From Teratosphaeria epicoccoides (Eukaryota > Ascomycota > Dothideomycetes > Mycosphaerellales > Teratosphaeriaceae), in NCBI GenBank assembly GCA_021401465.1, contig JADDMT010000125.1:1-64000 (forward strand): a stretch of 64,000 nt of DNA. Direction: 5' to 3'. The position numbers and the translations under genes were made by a program. This document shows positions 56,434-64,000 of this stretch, one piece after another. How positions within the stretch are numbered: the first letter of the stretch is position 1; every line of letters begins with the position of its first letter. Under the pieces are notes generated by a model that saw only the letters and a program-made list of their open reading frames with translations, had not been told where the DNA came from and did no database searches.

Positions 56434-56793
56434 TAATATAGATGTATATGCTATATGATATAGAAATATCTCGTAGTATGACAGAGTAATCCGACCTTTT
56501 AGTAGGTACAAGATAGCGCTGCTTTCTGCTTATTACAGAGGTAGCGCTAAGGGTGCTTATAACCCCTAACGCTCCTTAATTAGGGAAAGCATGTCTGAGC
56601 CTAACCCCGCAGGGGTACTGTAGGGTTAGCGACGTAGGGACGTCCTACGTCGACAACTAATCCTACTTGGATGACATACAAGCTAACGTATGTACGAAGG
56701 ACCCCCTTGCTATATGTAGCAGGGTTACTGCATGCTAAGGGCGGGCATTAGAACCTATGCGGTTCTAATGGCCCCCTAGTATCAACCGTATCA
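56434..56793 (-). repeat. 5' LTR of copy A
   Basis: 360 bp, direct repeat of 49077-49436, ending TATCA at 56793. On the minus strand it carries a TATA-like TTATAA and the putative RNA start described at the PBS. It is followed by CAAAG, the target-site duplication. Confidence 0.9.
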
Positions 56794-58176
56794 CAAAGCT
56801 TTAAGAGGATAAAGCTAGGTTCTGAATTATAGAGTAGAAGCTTAAACTAGCCTGAGTAGAACAAGAGCTCTGCTAGTTGTAGGCGGAACTATCTAGTTCG
56901 GACTAGTATAGCCCGCCTAGGCAGGGAGGGCCTAAGTATGCTAAACCTAAGTTCTTTAATAGGCGTATAAGGGCTTGTTATAACAAATAGGTCCGTTCTA
57001 TGGAGCGTAAGTTCTAACGGTACCTAGGTCTCTAGGACTAGGAGTACTAGAAGGTCCATATGGCCGCTAGCTACATAGGTAGCGACTAAAACAAATATCA
57101 GGACATCTAGGTCTAGTCAGAGTGTCAGGTCTGCAAGAGCGCTACCCTATACCCTAACAACAACCTATAGGGCCTAGACTAGGCTACTATGAAGGATGTC
57201 ATGCTTAACTCTATAGGCCGGCTTGCTAAGAGGCAACAAGTAGCCTTCGACACCTTGAAGAAGCTACAGCAAGGCACGATGTCTCTAAGCTAGCTCCTTA
57301 CAGAGATGAAGTCGCACTAGGCCAAGATTAAAGAGGACCGGCCTACTATATAGATAGCCTCCTTTATATCCTGCTTGAACGCAGACTTGAAGAGAGCTAT
57401 GTAGTCTAACTAACAACTACCTGCTACGTTAATAGAGGCGGAGGATATGGCCGGCTAGAGCTAGCGGCTAGGCGTTAGTCGGCTATCTAGGCCTTCTGTA
57501 CTAAAGCCTAGCTAGCAGGCCCCCTAGAGCCGAAGAAGTAGGACATCTGATAGCAGCGGGTCCTAGGATAGCAAACCGCGGCGTAAACGCACCCTAGAGC
57601 GGCCTAGCTTAGGCTAGCCTGTGCTAGTCCTGTCTAGGAAGACTACGTCGTAGATAGCTAAGCTCGAATGCTAATAGTGCAAGCAGATTAGGCACATTAA
57701 GAGGTATTATAAGCTGTCCGCGGAAGAAGCGGTAGCGTAGGAAAAACTCGGGGCTAGCCTGGCAAGCTCTAAGCCGTAGCTAGCTACGTCTACTACACTA
57801 AGGAGCAGAGGTAGGTAGCGGAGCCTAGTTATAGGTGTAAGGGTGCCTACTACTACCTGCTCCGAGTTAGAGCCATTATTCGAGGTCTACTTAGTAAGCG
57901 ACAGGTTAGGGCGCTACTAGATAGCGGCGCATAGGACAACTTCGTTAACAGTTAACTCGCTAAGGAGGTTAGACTAGAAGTTACGGGCCCTCTAGCGGAG
58001 GAATACGCTAGGCTAAACGGCTAGCGCCTCAGAGTAACTAGTAGTAGCCCTATATAGCTCCAAATCCGCGACAGTATAGGCTAGCTAAGGGGCACTTTAG
58101 ACTAGTTTTAACATGGCGACATCCATGGCGCTAATATAGTCCTAGGCTAGCCATAGCTAGAGAATTTCAACCTGTC
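56794..58176 (+). pseudogene. Element C, Gag C-terminus and protease (second Ty3/gypsy family)
   Basis: Continuation of the element interrupted by copy A. With TAG/TAA read as mutated codons, one plus-strand frame reads through a Gag (for example GRLAKRQQVAFDTLKKLQQG, about 57210). It continues to a CCHC zinc knuckle (C-x2-C-x4-H pattern near 57670-57715, the last Cys changed to Tyr), an aspartic protease (RALLDSGA-x-DNFVN near 57910) and the protease-RT linker (NIVLG-x-P-x-LENFN near 58130). It then stops abruptly at insertion D. Its sequence differs from the chromovirus, so it is a second family and the oldest layer of the nest. Confidence 0.7.
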
Positions 58177-58536
58177 TGATACAGTTGATACTAGGGGGCC
58201 ATTAGAGCCGCATAGGTTCTAATGGCCGCCCTTAGCATGTAGTGACCCTGCTATACATGGCAAGGGGGTCCTTTGTACATATGTTAGCTTGTATGTCATC
58301 TAAGTAGGATTAGTTGTCGACGTAGGACGCCCCTACGTCGCTAACCCTACAGTACCCCTGCGGGGTTAGGCTCGGACATGCTTTCCCTAATTAAGGAGCG
58401 TCAGGGGTTATAAGCACCCTTAGCGCTACCTCTGCGATAAGCAGAAAGCAGCGCTATCTTGTACCTACTAAAAGGTCGGATTACTCTGTCATACTACGAG
58501 ATATTTCTATATCATATAGCATATATATCTATATTA
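58177..58536 (+). repeat. 5' LTR of copy D
   Basis: 360 bp, beginning TGATACAG and ending CTATATTA, the inverted counterpart of the LTRs in A and B. Confidence 0.88.
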
Positions 58537-59350
58537 GTTCTGCTTTCTCCCCCCTACTTTATAGTCTAGCAGAGAATACTACGATATGTCTAGAGTACTA
58601 CGAACTCGCAACTAATGCGTAGCGAGCGCTATCCTAAGCGCCTGTAATAGCGAAGCTAGCCTAAGTAACTAGCCTGTAGAAGTACCCCCTACAAGCGACA
58701 CTATATCAAGTAACAGTTCTACTAGAGGCTAATTACGTAGCGGACAAGTTAATAGACCCCCTATATAAGGACCGCAGCTAACCCCGACTATCGACCTAGC
58801 CCTTGTAGCCATGATTGTCGATTAGGTCGCGAACTGCCTTACAAACTAGAGCTAGAGCCGTACCCCTTCTAGTAGCGACAACAGCGAGGACGACAAAGAC
58901 GTCGCCATAAGTAGTACTAATAAACTAGCAGACGAAGAAATCTAGCGGGATTTCACGCTAGGGACCCGCGAAGGCAACTCCCTAGTAGGCGCAGACACTC
59001 CGTGTGTGCCTGCGAATCTAGAGCCTAAATTCAGGGCCATAGTAGGCTAACTAGGAGGCAGTCGTAACGCATGTAACCCGAAGCCGTTTAAGGGAGATAC
59101 CTTGAAGGAGGCTCGAACTTTCTTGCAGGCGTGTAAGGTAGTTTTCGTGCTTAACCTACGTGGATATTCTATAGAGGGCGAACAAGTCGCCTTTAGTGTA
59201 ATGTAGCTTGAAGAGGATAAGGAACCTAGCAACAATTAGCATGAGTAGTATGACCTTATGTAGGTCTATGACAGAACGTATACATAGGCAGACTTTCGCT
59301 AGTTCTATGTCGACTAGGTTAATGATCTAGGGAACTATGCCCTTACTATG
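58177..59350 (+). mobile_element. Chromovirus copy D, 5' part (LTR, PBS, gag)
   Basis: Same family as A and B but on the plus strand: LTR 58177-58536, then GTTCTGCTTTCTCCC (PBS), then gag. Together they match the reverse complement of 55.6-56.8 kb. It is cut at 59350 by insertion of copy B; its pol must lie beyond the window, if it survives. It is inserted into the protease/RT region of element C. Confidence 0.8.
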
Positions 59351-59710
59351 TGATATAGATGTATATGCTATATGATATGAAAATATCTCGCAGTGTGACA
59401 GAGTAATCCGACCTTTTAGTAGGTACAAGACAGCGCTGCTTTCTGCTTATCGCAGAGGTAGCGCTAAGGGTGCTTATAACCCCCGACGCTCCTCAATTAG
59501 GGAAAGCATGTCCGAGCCTAACCCCGCAGGGGTACCGTAGGGTCAGCGACGTGGGGGCGTCCTATGTCGACAACTGATCCTACTCAGACGACATACAAGC
59601 TAACATATGTACAAAGGACCCCCTTGCTATATGTAGCAGGGTCACTACATGCTAAGGGCGGCCATTAGAACCCATGCGGTTCTAATGGCCCCCTAGTATC
59701 AACCGTATCA
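59351..59710 (-). repeat. 3' LTR of copy B
   Basis: 360 bp with intact TGATA...TATCA ends; the best preserved LTR of the four. Confidence 0.9.
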
Positions 59711-60505
59711 CTGCCCCTCCTCCTATGAGGATGTCCCTAGCCTTACCGAGTAACGCACGCGGAACATATAGGGTATAGGATGTAGCACGCTTACACTACG
59801 CAAGGGTAAATAGGTAGATAGCCTACGTAACATGTGTCATGCGTACACCTTAACACCTTCGGAGCGAGTACAGGGCGGAGGCTGCTAACTCAGGCGGGTT
59901 TTAATCTGTTACATGTTAGGCGGCTTCGTAATACCTTCGCTTTACATGCAGATCGAGATATCAGGAAACTACGAGTACGTACTTCAGTCAATCCTTGAAA
60001 TCATAGGGCGAGCATGCGCGCCGGCCTTGCTAAGTAGCTTGGCCGTCCCTATTTAGTCGTGACTGTGAAGAACGTGTCGCAGAACCTTGGGGTAGTAGGA
60101 AAGTACGCGGACGCTCTACGCGCGCCGCTCGAAACAGCAGGAGCGCGCTCCTAGCGCGGGCCTCGCCACATTTCCATGCTAGTAGGCTAGCACAAGTGTA
60201 GTCAGCGCACATGCGTGACAGCCGCGTTATCCGTTATTACATCATTCGGTCCCCTTGTAAGTTAACTAAAGGCAGGTACTCTGCGCATGTAGTTCGAGTT
60301 ACTAGCTCAACGGTTGCGGTAGGTAACAGGGGGGCTATTAGAGGGTAAAAAAACCTTGTTGCTTCCTAAACTTTCCTGTTCTAAGACACTAACATCGACC
60401 TCCGCTCCTACTTCGCTTAGCTTGCGCCTTGCCATGTCTGCGGGTCTATACTAGAGCTCCTTCTTCTTCAATCAATCAATCAAGATCAATTAACCTGTCT
60501 TAGCT

Positions 60506-62005
60506 ATAATAGCTCATGTGCTACAGACTAAGTTCGACGCTACTCGCTCTGCCCGCGATTGTCGCTCGTGTCGACGATGCCTCGACAACCTTAGTAGCTA
60601 AGCTGCACACATCTCTCCTCCGCGTGTTAGTAAGGCGTCCCCTACCCGCGAGGTATGCGTGACTAGTACTAACCGAAGCGTAGCCGAGATCTACGTCAGC
60701 AGGTTTAATGAGAGCAGTGTCTACCGCAATTATGTTAACTATAATGGCAAGCATCAAAAATGCTAAGACCTCCCTGAAGAGGTATACGGCGAGTATAACT
60801 AGCTCTGCTGTAACATCGATGACTTCTAGAGTACGCGCGACGAGGGGATTGCTAAAGGTACTCCGACTATGAACAGGCTACAGGCTAAGTACCGCAAGGC
60901 ACTCGCCTACCTGCTTGGCGCCCTCTCGTGCTTTACCGCGACTACTAACTGTTCTTACGGCAGTGTTTGCTTCGACTCTCTGCTAACAGGCGAAAACGTT
61001 TGTCTAGGTCTAATCGTAGACTTGGTCTAGAAGATCTTAAAGGTGCTAACCGTTAGGGTCGAGACCTTCGCCATAGTACGCTTATAGTGCGGGTACCCTC
61101 TAAGTATAAATGCTGACTTTCTCTGCTAGGCTAACGTTAGCGTCGAGAAATATCCGACTAGCTGTCAGCGTCAGCAACTCGGGGCCCTTGCCTCTATTAA
61201 CGATGACTTTAAGACGCGGATGATCCGCAAGAAGGTCATCAAGCAATTCACCGCTCCCGCTGCTAAGGCTACGCCCTAGCGCCATACCGAGAGACAGCCT
61301 GCCTCTAAGCTAGTCCTAAGGACTAAGCCGTAAGTTACTCACTCGAATCCTGTCGCGTGCGTACAGCTAACACATTGTAGCGCCGCCGCCTACGCCGCCT
61401 CGACGCTACTGTCTAAGAAGAAGAAGAGGGCTAGGGCCGAAATTAAGGTCAGCGACGAGGAAGCCGAGCCTTCCCTGCTTGCGACCCGCACTACGTCCGT
61501 CAAGACGCTAAGGCACAAGCCTCTAGGCCAGATCTTTGAGGATGAGGAGGATGACGACGTCTAGGATACCTTCGGTCCTGACGTAATCCCTTCGCGCTGT
61601 AGTGTCACCGTACCGGTTACGCCTAAGGGAGACACCGAGTCTAATGATGTAGTCAACACTCGTGTCAAGAAGCGCAAGATGATCTCGAGGGCCGAGCGCG
61701 ACAGCCGCAAGCGCGCTCGAGTCTCTTCGCCTTCTGATGCTAAGGATGAGGTAGTTGTCGCGACTAGGCGCGGTAAGGGTGTTACTAGTTCTCTAGCTAC
61801 TATAGGCTCCGAAGACGAGCTCCCTCGCAACCTACTAAAGAAGAAGATGCCGGCCTCTCTTCGTGGCGTTGCTACCCCCGTTACTCATGGTCGCTTCGGG
61901 GTGTTTAGTAGACCCCGTGCAGGTAGGCAGTCCCTAGCGGACCGTAACAAGAAAGACTCTCCTGCTTCGGGTTTAGTCAGGAAGCCCCTAACTAGTAGTC
62001 GCTAA
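60506..62005 (+). pseudogene. Antisense accessory ORF of the chromovirus, copy B
   Basis: Counterpart of 50232-51731. From the CTA at 60521 to the TAA at 62005 it is exactly 1485 nt, as in A. The frame has about ten stops, all TAG or TAA. The last 109 codons (61679-62005) are open. It contains clean protein-like runs such as NRLQAKYRKALAYLLGALSC and KTRMIRKKVIKQFTAP, then a Lys-rich cluster (SKKKKRARAEIKV) and an acidic EDEEDDD. The family is unknown. Confidence 0.6.
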
Positions 62006-62145
62006 GCATTAGCTACGAAGCTAATCCGAGCATGTCTCTTGTTCTTCTTAGGTTTATTCTAGGTATGCCTTTAGGCATCAATGATGTATGAGTAGGGCGT
62101 TTGCTTCTCGTTGTCACTTCGCGCGTTATGCACTACATACACGTG

Positions 62146-64000
62146 TTAAGAATCCTGCTCTAGAACCCTCATCTTCCTACGAATCGACCTTCTTAAGCCC
62201 TGCTTATGCCTCCTCTGCTCTTCGAATTCACGAATAGCTTCTAGAGTGTTCTTGTAGTCTTCGGCCGGAACCTATTATGTATACTTAGGTAGGTATCCTT
62301 TCTACTTCACTAGATAGTGCGTTGCGCCCTTACGCCGCATACTGTCCTTAATACCCTCGACTTCCTACTCTTCGTTCTCTTCTGCTACTAGCATCGGGTC
62401 CGCGGGCTCTTCGCCCTCGCGCTATACCTATAGTTCGAGTAGAGATACGTAGAAGACGTCGTGTACACGATACGACGATAGCAACGATAGCCGGTACGCC
62501 TGCGAGCCTATTGCGTCGCGTATCCGGAAGGGTCCGACGAACCTTGGCGTCATCTTCTTACTTAGAAGTTTCAGCTTAAGATTCTTCGTCAACAGTAATA
62601 CCTTCGTACTAACTGCGTACTACATCGGTTTAGCACAGGCGTTATTATGTTTAATCTAGGATTCTGAGGCCTTTTTCTAGTGTTCTATTAGCACCGAATG
62701 TACCTCGCGCATACGCTACGCTAATTCCGTAGCGGCTAGCACCCTCTCCTTAGAAGACTCGTCCCGAGGCGGTTCTAGGTGTATTTCCGGATTAAAGCTA
62801 TAAAGAATCTAAAATGGCGACATGCGCATAGTAGCATGCACGCTGTTATTAACTGCAAATTCCGCCATAGGAATTACGTTAGCCTAGGTATCCTAGTTCT
62901 TAGCGTAGTAGCACCGAAGGTACTACTCAAGAGTCTAGTTCATACGTTTAGTCTGACTATTAGTCTGTAGATAGAATGCTGTACTTAGGCAGTGCTTAAC
63001 ACGCGCCTTAAACACAAATTCTTGCTAGTATTTACTAGTGAAGACAGAACCTCGATCTAATAGGATACTTTAGGGGACACTAAAGCGCCATATGACTTTG
63101 TCGCGAAGTAGCCGCGCAAGCTCGCCGCTTATGCACCTTTTCGTACATAGGATAAAGACATTCATCTTCGAGTATTAGTCGACTACTACAAGGACAGCAT
63201 TAACTACATCGCCTTTCTACTTTGCTAGTAGCAAATTAGTAATAAAATCTATGGTCAAGTCTTGCTATAGTCTCTCTAGTAGTAGGAGCGCCTAAGCATC
63301 GCTATAGGGGCAATAGCGCCGAGATTTGCTAATCTGGCATGTCTAGCAGGATTTGACATAGTCAGAGACATCCTGTTCTAGTGTAGGCTACTAGTATTTG
63401 CGTCCGAGAAGTGCGTTCGTCTTCTCTACGCCAAAATGGCCCGCGAGTTTATCGTCATGATGAATACGGAGGAGCTGCGAACAGAGTACGCGGTCGGCAG
63501 GTACGTAGAGCCTATTGTTAAAGTACTATAAGTCGCCTGACTTAGTCTAGTACTTCGGACCGCCTGCGGTGTCCTAGAGGGCTATACCCTCATTAATTAA
63601 CTCCGGTTCTCGCTCTTGTAATCGCTAAATAAGTCTCGAGACTTCTTTAAAGGGTTCTTTAGACATTGCATGCTTACTACATATAAGCTAGTTAACTACC
63701 GCACGGATCGAGCTAGACATAGTTGCCATAGCTGCTAGATAGGGGGGTTCGTTACTAGCGGAGGCCATGAGGCCCTATTAGACCTGCAGTCAACCTATAA
63801 GAGGAGCTAACAACAGATCGCCGCCCTAAACTACAAGCTTCGTTTACAGCGTAGGGAGAAGCTGTTAGTCACCCTCTTCCCTAGTGTCGTAGTCTAGTCG
63901 CCGCGAAGGACTGTCGGCCGGATTCGTCTTTCCGGAACGATGCTAGATAACGAAGTCAAAGCTAGCGAGGAAAGTCGCCTACCTTGCTTGCCGACTACTT
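62146..64000 (-). pseudogene. pol 3' part of chromovirus copy B, degraded
   Basis: Minus-strand chromodomain and integrase region corresponding to copy A 51872-53730. The stop is at 62146-62148. The chromodomain lies at about 62220-62360 and the integrase CxxC and DFIT region at about 63150-63350. The reading frame is broken by TAG stops. RT and gag lie beyond the window. Confidence 0.8.

Larger units (their letters stand above)
49077..56793 (-). mobile_element. Complete chromovirus LTR retrotransposon (copy A), RIP-degraded
   Basis: Ty3/gypsy element on the minus strand, 7717 bp. It is flanked by a 5-bp target-site duplication CAAAG (49072-49076 and 56794-56798) and has two direct 360-bp LTRs (49077-49436 and 56434-56793). 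Order on the minus strand: 5' LTR, PBS, gag, protease/RT/RNase H/integrase, chromodomain, an antisense ORF, polypurine tract (rc of 49437-49450), 3' LTR. Both gag-pol and the antisense ORF are full of TAG/TAA stops of RIP type, so the element is inactive by itself. It interrupts element C. Confidence 0.9.
59351..64000 (-). mobile_element. Chromovirus copy B, 3' part, truncated by window end
   Basis: Minus-strand copy of the same family, collinear with copy A at a constant offset of 10274 bases from the LTR through the pol stop, so no net indel over about 2.8 kb. Later indels appear (for example near 62640). The 3' LTR is 59351-59710, followed by polypurine tract 59711-59724, the antisense ORF, then pol. 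The TG...CA ends and many CG/CA sites are kept where A has TA, so B is less mutated. By analogy with A it should extend to about 67 kb. Confidence 0.88.

Noticed and set aside
55600..59350. Large inverted repeat, possibly a foldback or palindromic element
   Set aside because: Explained by copies A and D of the same retrotransposon inserted in opposite orientations.

Overview
The window looks like nuclear DNA of a filamentous ascomycete, probably a Dothideomycete (the class is inferred). Genes are intron-poor, with GT-AG introns of mostly 48-94 nt. Several proteins belong to families expanded or typical in Pezizomycotina: a PTH11/rhodopsin-like membrane protein, the MetX-type serine acyltransferase, a DUF3659 protein, a DDR48-like protein and a fungal aquaglyceroporin. 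The repeats carry C-to-T/G-to-A damage of the repeat-induced point mutation (RIP) type.

Gene-bearing part, 0.7-46.1 kb. In order: a Ubp12-like deubiquitinase (+), a decayed interval (about 6-10.5 kb), a PTH11-like receptor-type membrane protein (+), a mitochondrial CysA/Cys2-type serine O-acyltransferase (+), a second decayed interval (14.4-16.7 kb), NOC3 (-) and NIP7 (+) diverging from a 148-bp promoter, a small uncertain interval, a tRNA t6A dehydratase (-) diverging from an L-type lectin cargo receptor (+), a non-canonical poly(A)/terminal nucleotidyltransferase (+), a class II aldolase/adducin protein (+), the PP4 regulatory subunit PSY2/SMEK (+), a DUF3659 scaffold-like protein (+), an SLC35F-type transporter (+), a DDR48-like glycine-rich stress protein (-) and a five-exon aquaglyceroporin (-). 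There are no operons. These are mostly single-copy housekeeping genes in ribosome assembly, tRNA modification, secretion, phosphatase signalling and sulfur amino-acid synthesis. Splice sites were assigned by eye from GT/AG, branch-like motifs and restored protein frames.

Repeat part, about 47.8-64 kb. The sequence changes abruptly to DNA rich in TAG/CTA and poor in TGG/CCA, full of in-frame TAG/TAA stops. It resolves into nested LTR retrotransposons. A Ty3/gypsy element (C, + strand; zinc knuckle and aspartic protease visible) is split by a complete chromovirus (A, 49077-56793, minus strand, 360-bp LTRs, 5-bp duplication CAAAG). It is also interrupted by a second insertion of the same family (D, + strand, 58177 onward), which is itself interrupted by a third (B, minus strand, 59351 to beyond the window end).

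The chromovirus family is the most interesting content. It has a chromodomain at the end of pol, a 9-nt PBS that matches its own predicted RNA 5' end (Tf1-like self-priming), and a 495-codon reading frame lying antisense between pol and the 3' LTR. Copy A has a TATA box upstream of that frame. The frame is collinear and equal in length in copies A and B and is not a protein I recognise.
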